Shown here: positions 44,740-56,530 of the stretch, piece after piece
Position numbering within the stretch: the stretch's first letter is position 1
Layout of the letters: the number at the start of each line of letters is the position of its first letter
Assembly (NCBI GenBank): GCA_977006965.1
Contig: OZ345370.1
Location: forward strand, 2,638,880-2,702,879
DNA from: Phymatolithon calcareum
Taxonomy: Eukaryota > Rhodophyta > Florideophyceae > Hapalidiales
Reading direction: 5' to 3'
Length of the DNA: 64,000 bases
The notes under the pieces: generated by a model
Databases searched by the model: none
Told to the model about the DNA's origin: nothing
Seen by the model: only the letters and a program-made list of their open reading frames with translations
Translations under genes and position numbers: made by a program

Positions 44740-45430
44740 TCAGCGGACTTCACGCCTCGCTTTCTTCGCCAAAACATTTCCTTTCTTTGCGGGCGTCTCA
44801 ACTTTCACTTTCTTCCTCGAAGGCTCAGGACTACACGACCGGCTTTTGCAGATGGGCTTTATGCTTATGTCAAGTTCAGGAATCTCTTTTAACTCTGCCA
44901 TCTTCTCGATATATTTCTCCTTCACAGCGTCAGTGTTCTCAAGTGTCCACGCAATCATTATTCACCTTATCTATGGCACCGGTCGAGACAGAGCCCGTTT
45001 TCATCTTGAGCATAGAACGACAGAAACCCTCCAATGTAGAACGCTGTGAGGAACGTTCCCATTCCGCCTCGTCCATTTCTTTGAGGTACACGGCTCCATC
45101 CAGTATTCGGTCTTTTTCCTCGGGCTCAATGTACCCTCGCCGTTCACGCACTTTAATTTCGACATTTTGTGGCTTTTTCCCATTGATATACTCTGCCGAT
45201 GCAGTGAGCAATCCACTTGCGTCAATCTAGAAAGTCGCTTTGAAGCGCTCCGTTCTCTTGGGTCCCGGCTTCACATCGGTGATAAAAAATTCCCCGAGAA
45301 GAGACCTCAAAGGTGGGTCGGAATTTTTGCCTTCGTACACGGCGAAACGAACTTCCTTCTGATTGTCTTCACTTGTCGCCAGATCAATGTCCGCAGATGT
45401 GGGCACGGCTAAGTTGGCCGGGATCATTAC
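44740..45430 (-). pseudogene. Hsp70-family C-terminal fragment
   Basis: The minus strand encodes the end of an Hsp70 substrate-binding domain: IPANLAVPTSADIDLATSED, FAVYEGKNSD, LLGEFFITDVKPGPK, then after a TAG at 45227, IDASGLLTASAEYINGKK. The C-terminal lid follows and continues in another phase after 44939 (AWTLENTDAVKEKYIEKM, then a basic tail to 44740). The ATPase domain and start of the binding domain are absent: upstream sequence switches directly into the 10 bp minisatellite. With one stop and one frame change this is a dead 3' fragment, fairly diverged from cytosolic Hsp70. Confidence 0.75.
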
Positions 45431-45432
45431 GG

Positions 45433-48095
45433 AAAATGAATGAAAATGAATGAAAATGAATGAAAATGAATGAAAATGAATGAAAATGAATGAAAATGAA
45501 TGAAAATGAATGAAAATGAATGAAAATGAATGAAAATGAATGAAAATGAATGAAAATGAATGAAAATGAATGAAAATGAATGAAAATGAATGAAAATGAA
45601 TGAAAATGAATGAAAATGAATGAAAATGAATGAAAATGAATGAAAATGAATGAAAATGAATGAAAATGAATGAAAATGAATGAAAATGAATGAAAATGAA
45701 TGAAAATGAATGAAAATGAATGAAAATGAATGAAAATGAATGAAAATGAATGAAAATGAATGAAAATGAATGAAAATGAATGAAAATGAATGAAAATGAA
45801 TGAAAATGAATGAAAATGAATGAAAATGAATGAAAATGAATGAAAATGAATGAAAATGAATGAAAATGAATGAAAATGAATGAAAATGAATGAAAATGAA
45901 TGAAAATGAATGAAAATGAATGAAAATGAATGAAAATGAATGAAAATGAATGAAAATGAATGAAAATGAATGAAAATGAATGAAAATGAATGAAAATGAA
46001 TGAAAATGAATGAAAATGAATGAAAATGAATGAAAATGAATGAAAATGAATGAAAATGAATGAAAATGAATGAAAATGAATGAAAATGAATGAAAATGAA
46101 TGAAAATGAATGAAAATGAATGAAAATGAATGAAAATGAATGAAAATGAATGAAAATGAATGAAAATGAATGAAAATGAATGAAAATGAATGAAAATGAA
46201 TGAAAATGAATGAAAATGAATGAAAATGAATGAAAATGAATGAAAATGAATGAAAATGAATGAAAATGAATGAAAATGAATGAAAATGAATGAAAATGAA
46301 TGAAAATGAATGAAAATGAATGAAAATGAATGAAAATGAATGAAAATGAATGAAAATGAATGAAAATGAATGAAAATGAATGAAAATGAATGAAAATGAA
46401 TGAAAATGAATGAAAATGAATGAAAATGAATGAAAATGAATGAAAATGAATGAAAATGAATGAAAATGAATGAAAATGAATGAAAATGAATGAAAATGAA
46501 TGAAAATGAATGAAAATGAATGAAAATGAATGAAAATGAATGAAAATGAATGAAAATGAATGAAAATGAATGAAAATGAATGAAAATGAATGAAAATGAA
46601 TGAAAATGAATGAAAATGAATGAAAATGAATGAAAATGAATGAAAATGAATGAAAATGAATGAAAATGAATGAAAATGAATGAAAATGAATGAAAATGAA
46701 TGAAAATGAATGAAAATGAATGAAAATGAATGAAAATGAATGAAAATGAATGAAAATGAATGAAAATGAATGAAAATGAATGAAAATGAATGAAAATGAA
46801 TGAAAATGAATGAAAATGAATGAAAATGAATGAAAATGAATGAAAATGAATGAAAATGAATGAAAATGAATGAAAATGAATGAAAATGAATGAAAATGAA
46901 TGAAAATGAATGAAAATGAATGAAAATGAATGAAAATGAATGAAAATGAATGAAAATGAATGAAAATGAATGAAAATGAATGAAAATGAATGAAAATGAA
47001 TGAAAATGAATGAAAATGAATGAAAATGAATGAAAATGAATGAAAATGAATGAAAATGAATGAAAATGAATGAAAATGAATGAAAATGAATGAAAATGAA
47101 TGAAAATGAATGAAAATGAATGAAAATGAATGAAAATGAATGAAAATGAATGAAAATGAATGAAAATGAATGAAAATGAATGAAAATGAATGAAAATGAA
47201 TGAAAATGAATGAAAATGAATGAAAATGAATGAAAATGAATGAAAATGAATGAAAATGAATGAAAATGAATGAAAATGAATGAAAATGAATGAAAATGAA
47301 TGAAAATGAATGAAAATGAATGAAAATGAATGAAAATGAATGAAAATGAATGAAAATGAATGAAAATGAATGAAAATGAATGAAAATGAATGAAAATGAA
47401 TGAAAATGAATGAAAATGAATGAAAATGAATGAAAATGAATGAAAATGAATGAAAATGAATGAAAATGAATGAAAATGAATGAAAATGAATGAAAATGAA
47501 TGAAAATGAATGAAAATGAATGAAAATGAATGAAAATGAATGAAAATGAATGAAAATGAATGAAAATGAATGAAAATGAATGAAAATGAATGAAAATGAA
47601 TGAAAATGAATGAAAATGAATGAAAATGAATGAAAATGAATGAAAATGAATGAAAATGAATGAAAATGAATGAAAATGAATGAAAATGAATGAAAATGAA
47701 TGAAAATGAATGAAAATGAATGAAAATGAATGAAAATGAATGAAAATGAATGAAAATGAATGAAAATGAATGAAAATGAATGAAAATGAATGAAAATGAA
47801 TGAAAATGAATGAAAATGAATGAAAATGAATGAAAATGAATGAAAATGAATGAAAATGAATGAAAATGAATGAAAATGAATGAAAATGAATGAAAATGAA
47901 TGAAAATGAATGAAAATGAATGAAAATGAATGAAAATGAATGAAAATGAATGAAAATGAATGAAAATGAATGAAAATGAATGAAAATGAATGAAAATGAA
48001 TGAAAATGAATGAAAATGAATGAAAATGAATGAAAATGAATGAAAATGAATGAAAATGAATGAAAATGAATGAAAATGAATGAAAATGAATGAAA
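45433..48095. repeat. Minisatellite, 10 bp unit TGAAAATGAA, 265 perfect copies
   Basis: Full units run without visible change from 45441 to 48090 (2650 bp), with partial units at both ends. The unit length is not a multiple of three and its complement has no stop in any phase, so the minus strand reads open through the whole array as a decapeptide repeat of Phe, His, Ser and Ile. That 984-codon frame is a by-product, not a gene. Perfect identity implies very recent expansion or homogenisation; the true copy number may differ from the assembly. Confidence 0.97.
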
Positions 48096-49272
48096 TACTG
48101 TCCTATCCGTGCTGTATAACAGCGTTCGGGTTCCTCTGATCTTTCGTCGGAGACTATGTAGCAGCGATGAAGGTTGTGCATGAATCGTGGTGGAGCTAAT
48201 TTGTTAAATGAGCTTTGCAGAAGTACCGTACTGGAAAGGTTTTTCGAAAGAAACTGGTCTAATAATTCACGAATTTCCTTTGGATTTTCGATGCCTTTAC
48301 GCTCAGATCGTGAAGATGCACTGTGCTTCGCTTTCGTGAATGTCAGAGAGAGATATAGAGCAAAGTTCTTTAATAGTTATTTCTTGCTCGGTGGTGCAAT
48401 TTTGTAGTAACTTCAGCACAGAAGCGCCGTGTTGCCGTTATTCTGTCTATCTGTAGACAGCGAGTCCTACTATATTGCTGGTTCAGAGGAACATCTTCGC
48501 GAATGTTTTCTCAGTGTGTTCTTCATGGTCCTATCAGTATGCGTTAAGGTGCTAAACGAGACGGTAAATTAATGCATCACAAGACAAGGTTGCATGGCGT
48601 GTCATAAACCACGAGGAATATTGGTATTCTGAATCCACGACTTGGATATAACCCGGAGCGCTGTGTCTTGAATGAGACGTTTTGCAAAGAACTCTAAATT
48701 CGGCCCGTCAACACCGTGCGGGGTTCGCTCATAAATACTTCAAATGGAGGGAGGTGGATATAGATTCGGTCTCAAAGGCCATGAATACATTCTGAGCCAG
48801 CGCGGATGGCTTGCGCCTGTATTCAGAAAAATCACGAACACGTACCGCACACACTGAGCCGATAGCGCCAGAGTCGCAAAGACCTCCTTGAAGAGGCTAT
48901 AATTCACAGCCACGAAGATAGGCGCTATTAATAAGTTGAGTGCCAATCAAGCAATCAAATTCCTCTTTTGCCTTCCTATTTCCTTCCACTGTGTATCGAA
49001 TTTGCGCGGAAAGTCAATCACGTTGTTCGGAAAAATTAAAATCATCTGGGCTTTCTCCAGTCTCGAAGCATCTTCGTAATCCTAAGTACAAGGACCAGAA
49101 AGCTCGAAACCACAGAACAGTTGGAAATTCCAAATCGTGTCCGACAATACCGCCAAGACATGTGCATCGAAGTCAAATTGAGCAATGAAAAGCGTCAACG
49201 AAGTATCGACCTCCCTCATGTCTTTTATCTAAGTCGGTTCTAAAATTCGTCAAGTTCCAGATCCGTTATATT
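48096..49272. other. No recognisable gene
   Basis: Short open frames at 48174-48407 and 48940-49188 lack domains. The second is in phase with the frame at 49273 and may be a decayed upstream part of it. Confidence 0.4.
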
Positions 49273-49668
49273 TTGCAGGAGTTGTACGAAAAGTTTGAAA
49301 TTATAGACAATGATCTCAGGCGTCGTTTTTTACTTTTGAAGACGCGAAGTGGAAAGTTGATGGCGTCGTTTAGCGTGTCCGTTACTCTTCGTCGATGGAT
49401 TAAGCAGAAAGATCGAGATTTTGTCGAAATTACGCCCATGAGCTTGCGCGCAAGCTTTAAAACAATATCGGTACAGAAGCACCTTCAAGGAACCATGCTC
49501 TCCCACCTTTCCCAAGACGAGTTCATCAAATACATTGCCAAGCTGATGAACATATCCGAGCAGCAGCTTCGGGAAACCTATGTCGCCAGTGAGCACAAAG
49601 ATTTTACGACCTGCGCCAAGATGATTGCGGCGAGTGGTGTGACGGACGACACAGAATCCGGCTCTTAA
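49273..49668 (+). CDS. Possible tyrosine-recombinase C-terminal part
   Basis: 131 codons; the frame opens with TTG, so the true start is unknown. The stretch RFLLLKTRSGKLMASFSVS...LRRWI followed by ITPMSLRASFKT resembles the region around box II of tyrosine recombinases, with Met in place of the first His of HxxR. LMNISEQQLRETYVA could hold the nucleophilic Tyr (about 40 residues on). The upstream Arg I box is not seen. If correct, it is a truncated or diverged integrase at the left edge of the modification cluster. Confidence 0.35.
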   Translation: MQELYEKFEIIDNDLRRRFLLLKTRSGKLMASFSVSVTLRRWIKQKDRDFVEITPMSLRASFKTISVQKHLQGTMLSHLSQDEFIKYIAKLMNISEQQLRETYVASEHKDFTTCAKMIAASGVTDDTESGS

Positions 49669-51179
49669 GATGTCTGCATTGATATTGCTCCTTCCTTTTC
49701 TCGAATAAGATGAGACGATGATGATTTTTATTGGACGAAAAGTTGTCACGAGACTTTTACGAACTCAAATTCGTCATAGATTCATACTTAATGGGAATAT
49801 GGAAATCTCTTTTGATCCTCTCTTGATTTGTTCTGGAAATGTGTTTTCATCATCTATAGATTAGTTTGCAAGCACTCTGATCGAGCTATTCTCTCCTGTG
49901 AATTTGCGGTTGTGTTGTCTCTATTCGGTACGATTGAAGGCGTAGTGTTGTGATCTCAGAAGAGATATTGCAAGAATCGGATTGGATTCAGGCATATTCT
50001 TTCAAGCGCCAATGAAATCGATATTCTCGAAAGAACTTTCTACTTCGTAATGGAATTCGTACCGATAAATGACTTCAAGTTTAGTATTCCTGTCAATCCA
50101 CAATTTTGGTTCGAAAAAATGTTTGCGTATCACCGGGAGCGCGTTTTATCTTAGTGAACTACTTTTTCATTGTTTAAATCATGACCTATACGTTACTAAG
50201 AGACTCAGAACTACAAATGGTTGTCGTCGAAACATGTAGAAGCATTTCAGTGTTAATCCGTTGCAAAAGAAAATGGTGACTCTTTGAAGAAACACACGTG
50301 GCATATGTCTCGCGGCGAGAATTGCAATATTTTCGATTCAATATGTGTGTGAAGCGAAAATTAATCAATAATTTTATGATGGTCCTCGCCTTACGTACGT
50401 GGCATACGTGTTATTCCCTTCAAAGAGCTCTATTTGCCATCACTTTTGTAAAACGTCTCCGTCTCAGGTCCTGGCGGTGACAATGACAAGGCTCATTTTC
50501 ACGGGTAACTATCTTTCGAGAGCTCTATTTGCCAGCACGGAACTCCTCGTTCTTGCACGCTCAACTTGTCCTGGATTGATTTTTAACGTTGTTTGAGCGT
50601 TTTTTGAACTGTGACATTGTAACCGCTGCATGCCGTTCTCGAATTACGCTTTGAAAGTGTAGCGCAATTGGGTCTCAAGTCACTTCTCAGCAGCCTCGCG
50701 GCAGCGGTCGACATAAGAAGATGTTTTCCGTGTGGGGAACCGTTTGAAGTACCATTTCACTGCCAGCATTCTGTTATTTCGCGATTTGAGTAACACGGTC
50801 ATGTTGGCGCGCCCTTGCTATTTCCTATTCCTCTCTTACTTGGTCGTCACCTTACTTTTCTGAGACCGGTCGAGCTTCTAGCATATCAGATCGTGTTGTT
50901 TCAAGCAGGAAATATCACTTTCTGCGTAGTGAAGTTCTTTGGCATTGCCATTGCAATTTGGCTTTTTGTCAATTTCACGTTTCATCAATATGTTCTCCGT
51001 TGTGAGTAGCCCCTTGGCATTCATTCTAATATCTCAGGCGTAGGATAATTTCCTTCTCTTTTGAGATTCTTTTGAACGTGGCGTGTTCCGTGACACTCGT
51101 GATGTCAACGGTCGCACCCAACTATTACAGACGTCCTGTTTCATGGAGTTCGGCCCCTGCTAGCTGGAATTTTGGCTGG
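49669..51179. other. No recognisable gene; imperfect 100 bp tandem repeat
   Basis: ACGTGGCATA(T/C)G recurs at 50295 and 50398, and GAGCTCTATTTGCCA at 50424 and 50520, suggesting a diverged duplication of about 100 bp. No protein domain is recognised. Confidence 0.4.
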
Positions 51180-52157
51180 AATAACCCGGGGTAGACAAGA
51201 CCTTCCCTTTTTCCCTCCTTCGTGTTCCACTTCATACCGTTCTCCCTAGCCCATCGAGGAGCTATGGAATTCCGTCTGCGTTTATCGCTTGTCTTTGAAC
51301 ATCGTCGGAAGACAGGATTGCGGGTTACTTTGACTTATGCCGTAATGCATTCTCGATCTTCACGGCAAATGTGTCCATGAACATGCAGTAGAGAATCGGA
51401 CTTAGCGTGGAGCCCTGTGTCGCGAAATATCAGTTTCGTGCTTATTATTAATACCGCCTAGGGGTACTCGCAACGAGCAACTAAGGAGCCAGTATGTCCT
51501 CGTCGAGGTCTAAGGTCAAGGACCGTATCACTCGGTATTGTTGTGAAGCAAATTTCAATGCTTGCCGAATTCCATCGACGGATGGGTTCTGCGGCTTTTA
51601 TAGTGTTCTGTGAGGAGCGCAAGGAAATCGTAATATCGCCTATGCTTGTGTGGTGCTCCAATTACGCAAACTACAATTGTTATTCCTAAGATTGGATTTT
51701 TCGCGCAAGTGGAAAATTCGGTAGAATAAGGAAATGCAAGTAAGAAACCGTATGCCCGCCTTGCGAATCTCATGAATATAGTTTCGTGTAACTATAGGAA
51801 AGCGTTAGTGTTCTCTACTCAATTGTTTCCTTTTGATCTTAATTTCACTTCAATGATTACCAGATTTCATCCTGTTTCCTCTCTCAAGTCTTATCGTCTG
51901 TCACCTCAACTATTATATCGATTTGCGACGCCCTGGGGGTCTTCGTGGTCGAGCAGACGCCATGTTTAGTCCTCATTGCCCGCAGTATAGACGAATGACG
52001 CTTTCAGTAGGTATTTGATCATCTCGGCAATATCCGGGGGTAGACGTTTGTTGACTCGGCACATCACGATGTTGCGCGCGATGCCGTCGTAAGCAAATGA
52101 GAAGTCGACTACTGCGACGACACGGTTACCTCTCTTCATTGTGCTAGCTGACCTCAT
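51180..52157 (-). pseudogene. LINE reverse transcriptase fragment
   Basis: On the minus strand, 52157-51966 encodes VVAVVDFSFAYDGIARNIV, the RT motif A region. Further on, in other phases, TQGSTLSPILYCMFMDT (motif B, about 51386-51435) and SSDDVQ (decayed motif C, about 51300-51320) are recognisable, followed by a LLDGLG block. Motifs A and B are about 680 bp apart, more than usual, so there is extra sequence between them. Several stops and frame changes mark it as dead. It lies head-to-head with the methyltransferase gene. Confidence 0.6.
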
Positions 52158-52273
52158 GATCGCAAGCTCAGTCCCCTTGTTCTTCTAGAATCCAAATTGA
52201 AATCGGTGAAAATTTTACTGTTGTCGTGCAGCAGAGTCTAGTGCCGCATTTACGACTTTCCTGACTTGGCCTA

Positions 52274-54490
52274 ATGGAGAAATTAGGGATTAGCGCTTCT
52301 CGGCACCATACTGTCTGCATACGTTCTTTTTATTCCCTATATATCCTAGCAATCGTACTCGGATACTGGTTTTCGAGTCCTTCTCCGCCAATGTCTGCAG
52401 TAGCTTGTCGACTTGTTGTCGGAAAGGGAAAACGAACTGATGCGCGGGCTTTTGAAGTGTTCAAAACCGTGTGGGAGACTCTGAAGACGGGTGATGTTGT
52501 TGTCGGAGGCAAGTCGTTCCCGAAGTGCCCGATTCCTATTCGGGCCTACATTCTGCAAGGATTCTTCTCAAAGAAATTCCTCGATCTCTCGAGCGGTGAT
52601 AGAACGCAGTTTGAAGCAACTCTCTACTTCTGGATACTCTATCAGGCATTTGAGAGCCAGTCGGGACCGTTTGTAAAGAAGATCCAAGGAGACTCGTCCA
52701 AGAAACGAACGAGGGCAACATCTTTGAAACCTGATCTTTCTGTCCCGTTCTCGCAGAGGCTATCGTACGCTATTCAGCAAGTGGTCGGAGCATGGGGAAG
52801 TTTTGCAGAAGTATTAATGCTACAAAGCGTAGAAGATCTTCTTCTTCCACTCTTACGCTTACAGGGGAAGGACCCCAGCTTTTGCGATATTTTAAAAAGG
52901 TTCATTATGCCAGAAGTGCAGATGTACAGCCTTCTCGATAATACGTCTGTCCATGGTCAAGCGTCTGGCTGGCCGTCAGAGGTAAACGAACTCACAGCAA
53001 AGCATTGGGATGATGGATTTAAATTGGCAAGAGAGTTTGTTCAACACTTGAAGTCCATATGTCTTCATACGCATCTATACGAGGCAATCGTTCGCGATAT
53101 TCTTGAATGGGACCTCCTCAGCTCACTACATCGCTCTCGACATGAATTAGAGAAATTTAAACCGAAGAGTACAACCGTGGTTACTATCCGCCGTATGCGA
53201 GCCGTGGTGAGAGAAGCACTTGGGAAACAGACCGATGACACTGTCCCGAATACGACCAACGAAGAATCTGCCCCTATACTTCAATGGAAACCCAGTACCG
53301 CATGTGATCCCGGACAGACCAATGGCGCAGAGGAGCGTGCTGCAGCCGAAGCGATAGTAACGAAAGATCTCGTCAGGTACAGTAGTGTTCATTGTACATC
53401 TTTCAAAGACTTGATTCAAACAGATCTTGGTCACTTTGACAGTGATTGCTCCCATCCAGCACTTGACCAAAGCGCTCAACTTGTCCTTACTGAGCCACCC
53501 GTGTCCTCGTCTGAAGATCTTTCGAAGGAGATTGTCGCTGAGATTCAATCAATGCTTCGTCCAGGAGAGCACGTTGTTCTATTCTGTGAGATATCTCAGT
53601 TTCAGATGTGCGGGAGAGCATTTAACAGCAGGAAGGACAAGTTCTCTCACGCCGTTTTCATGGTGGACTCTTACCCGTTCGTGACAGTTCCCGCACCGTG
53701 TGTGCGAGTACTTCGAAAGAATTCAAATCATCCGCGAAACAATAATATTGTTACTTTTCTCCTTCATGCAATGAAGGTTTGTTCCGACGAAGCGCTGGAT
53801 CTCATGAGTTTTGCGTCGTGGACTGAACGTGGCCACGTTCGACCAAGCTTTCCTGTGCATAGAAATTTAATCAAAAATGTTGACCCTCTCTCTGGCGAAG
53901 AGCATTTTCATATGTGTAATCCGAGCTCCTCGAATTCCGGAGAGGGTAGAATATTTCAATCACTCTTTGCCGGTCAGAAGCCTGTTTCTCTTCTTCAGGA
54001 GATTATAGCACGATACACCAAGCCGAACGATCTTGTTGCTGATCCATTCGGAGGATCATTCTCCACTGGAGCCGCAGCTTTATCTCTTCCAGATGTTCGC
54101 TTGTTTGTCTGCTGAGACAATCGTCTCAACTGCTACAATGCTGGAATGAGGTGGCTAAAGGCCTTGTTTTGCGATACTGTAAATACGAATTGGAGGAGGA
54201 ACAAGTCGACTATCACGACCACATTCGAAATCCTACAAGCCACTCAAACACTTAAGCAGTACGCCTTTGCTCGTTATGTGGCTGCTAAGAGACCATTTGG
54301 ATCCCAATGGATTCTGCCAGCATCACTTCCGTTTCGTCAATCACTACCGAGGCACATTGTTCGGTTTCTACTGAGCATTAGCGACATGGACCACAGCTCA
54401 GTTGACCCTGACGGAGTATCCGTTGATCAGTTGCCTCTTTCGCTAAGTGGAGATGGAAAACGTGAGAATATTCGTATTCGCTGCTTGTGA
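52274..54490 (+). pseudogene. Beta-class N4/N6 DNA methyltransferase with an in-frame TGA
   Basis: The frame is open from 52274 to a TGA at 54113 (613 codons), then stays in phase to 54490. ATG 52391 (MSAVACRLV) may be the real start, as the first 39 residues are hydrophobic and atypical. The N-terminal 330 residues are unassigned. The motif IV equivalent is LTEPPV (residues 405-410) rather than DPPY; a GQKPVSLLQEIIARYTKPND block (motif X region) then leads into motif I, DPFGGSFSTG (590-599). The order IV-X-I defines the beta class, whose members modify adenine N6 or cytosine N4. Altered motif IV and the stop inside the fold, directly after the AdoMet site, suggest an inactive copy or a diverged protein. 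Such enzymes are bacterial or phage in origin, so a transfer is likely. Confidence 0.65.
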
Positions 54491-54968
54491 TGCCAGTAGA
54501 AACGGGCTGCGCTTAAGAGTGAACAATGCAGGAGAAAGAGTGGCTGTTGCTGACAGAGAATTTGCCGTGGGAGAAAGATTGTGTAGCTTTTTCGGCTCTA
54601 TCGTTTACTCCAATCTAATAAATCTCTCATCAACCGGCAGAATGTATGGAAGTGCTGTATACTCACTGTCAAAATCAACATATGCGCAGAAAGGAGTTTC
54701 GGTAACCACTGAATCGATTGCACTGCACTACAAAAGTGAGGTTCGTCGACATGTCGTGATCGTTCCCGTTGCGTTCAGTACTGGGTCGTACGTTCGAAGA
54801 AGTCAAGAAATTGCGAAAGGAAATGTTTGTCCCATGGCCAAAGGGGAGGGCCAAGGACTAGGATTTTCGACATGGAAAGTACAGGATATCAAGGACTGCG
54901 AGAGAGTACAGTTTGCAGCTATAAGGATCATCACGAACGGTGAGCCCGCCGTTTTCTCCTTAAACTGA
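54447..54968 (+). CDS. Possible SET-like domain after the methyltransferase
   Basis: Overlaps the end of the methyltransferase frame by 44 bp in a different phase; the shared protein sequence before the overlap suggests one gene with a frame change. Features: a VAVADREFAVGERLCSFFGS stretch like the SET N-terminal strand (GxG...GE...G), a central HVVIVPVAFSTGSYVRRSQ...NV stretch where SET proteins have NHSCxPN, and a terminal RIITNGEPAVFSLN like the GEE(L/I)xxxY end. The key Asn-His and Tyr residues are not matched. The SET reading is tentative; it could equally be an uncharacterised C-terminal domain of the DNA methyltransferase. Confidence 0.3.
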   Translation: MEMENVRIFVFAACDASRNGLRLRVNNAGERVAVADREFAVGERLCSFFGSIVYSNLINLSSTGRMYGSAVYSLSKSTYAQKGVSVTTESIALHYKSEVRRHVVIVPVAFSTGSYVRRSQEIAKGNVCPMAKGEGQGLGFSTWKVQDIKDCERVQFAAIRIITNGEPAVFSLN

Positions 54969-55542
54969 ATTCACTATACCTTCCAGACCGGTAGTTAGTT
55001 CAACGCCAGTTTTCGACAAGTATATCGAGCTTACTTCCACACATTGGCAAAGAGAATCTCTGAACGATTCAAAGAGAAAAACAAACTTCGTTTCCAGGCA
55101 CTCAATCTTCGTAACTACAGGTCTCACACGCCAAACCATTACTTGCAGCAGTTTAAGACGAAAAAACGTGCTATCTCGTAATGGAGTGCTAGAAGATTTT
55201 AATTCTAGTGTAAAAGCCCGATTTTAGGCTTTTCTTACAGTGCCCTAAAATCCACTGCAATTTCATTTCCAGAGCTTTGAAAGTTGAAGCTAGAGCCTTC
55301 TCAAAATACACGACCTGTGTGCACAATATCGGCATAAATTTAACGTGCTTCTTTCCGCAGAGAAGATTTTCTAACTAACTATATTTATCGTAGCGATCAA
55401 TTCAAAACTACATTTACAGTCAAGAGATTCCTATACGGTGCGAATGACAATATTATGCATTTCAAGCAGGAAATGTTGCTGCTCTTGGTTTATCATCCAG
55501 TAGAACCTCTTCTCTTAAGCGGCACAGTGAACTTTCATCATA
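54969..55542. other. No recognisable gene
   Basis: A short basic stretch is coded near 55030-55180 (plus strand), but without stop-free context or a known domain. The rest is AT-rich. Confidence 0.4.
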
Positions 55543-56530
55543 ATGGGTGGAGACAAACATAGCGGTCATGTCACGATTATTAATGATACGAGAAGTACGC
55601 CAGGAAAAAACCAGCGCGGAGTCCCCCAAGGATCCCCTATCAGCCCAACACTGTTCAGCATCCTTATAGACACCCTGGCAGAAAGGATAACTGCCCTGTA
55701 CTTCAACGACTCTATTGCCAATCTTCGTTTAAATGTGTTCGCGGACGACGTCATACTAATTGCATGCCATGCTCATTGAATGTACAGAATGGGCATGTAC
55801 GTATCAAGTGACTTGGTCGATCCGAAAGAGCTCAGCCATACTTCCCAAGAAGAGAACCAAAACAGTGCTCTTCCTGGCAAACGAGGAAGTCCTAATATGG
55901 TGCACAGCAGAATATTTCTGTACGTCTATTGATGAGAACGGGAACCGTGACGACAGGCTCCTGGAACAATTCAAAGGGGAAGCGCTAAGATGCGACTCAT
56001 GAGCTCCCTAGGCATGACAAGGAGAGGGTACACCACTGAAAAGAACATCAGGCTATTCAAAGCCTCTATCAGGCCCGTTTAAGATTACGCTGCTCACATA
56101 ACACCAAATACAATCCACGTATCGACAGAAGCAGTGCAAATACAGAAGGACATGACAAGGATACAGTTCGGCAAGTGGGCAGCACGGGAAGCTTTGTCAA
56201 ATAGAACAGTGGGAGTTTTGCCGACAACACGTACACATGAAGTTAAGACGAAGATTGGGCAAGGTAGTTGAAAAGAGCGATGATGCCGGGGCAGAGTTCA
56301 AACTCGAAGCACTTGACTGTCTTCGAGAAGCGAACACAGCAGATGAACTTCAAGATACGCCTCGTGTCTGACTCGTTTGGGATAAACAAGAAGAACACCG
56401 CGCAAGAAAATAATGTTCTCCACGAAGGGTGTACCGCACCAGGCAGTGAGGATGAAAGAAAGCAGACAGAGAATTCTTCGTGCAAGAGTGTTTTTAGGTC
56501 AATTCCCTAGGAACCCAACGAAGCTGATTG
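55543..56530 (+). pseudogene. LINE reverse transcriptase fragment
   Basis: The plus strand encodes RGVPQGSPISPTLFSILIDT (motif B) and LRLNVFADDVILIA (motif C). In a shifted phase from 55760 come the usual thumb features (EWACTYQVTWSIRKSSAILP), and later an LFKASIRPV block followed by DYAAH, interrupted by stops. The motif A region and endonuclease are missing. It has inserted between the methyltransferase and the ParB-like gene and is clearly dead. Confidence 0.65.

Noticed and set aside
45433-48095. Telomere or internal telomeric repeat
   Set aside because: The unit is TGAAAATGAA, without the G-run typical of eukaryotic telomeres, and it lies internally.
45227-48181. 984-codon open frame on the minus strand
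   Set aside because: It is the 10 bp minisatellite read through; only the last about 70 codons have protein character (Hsp70), and the repeat is open in every minus-strand phase.
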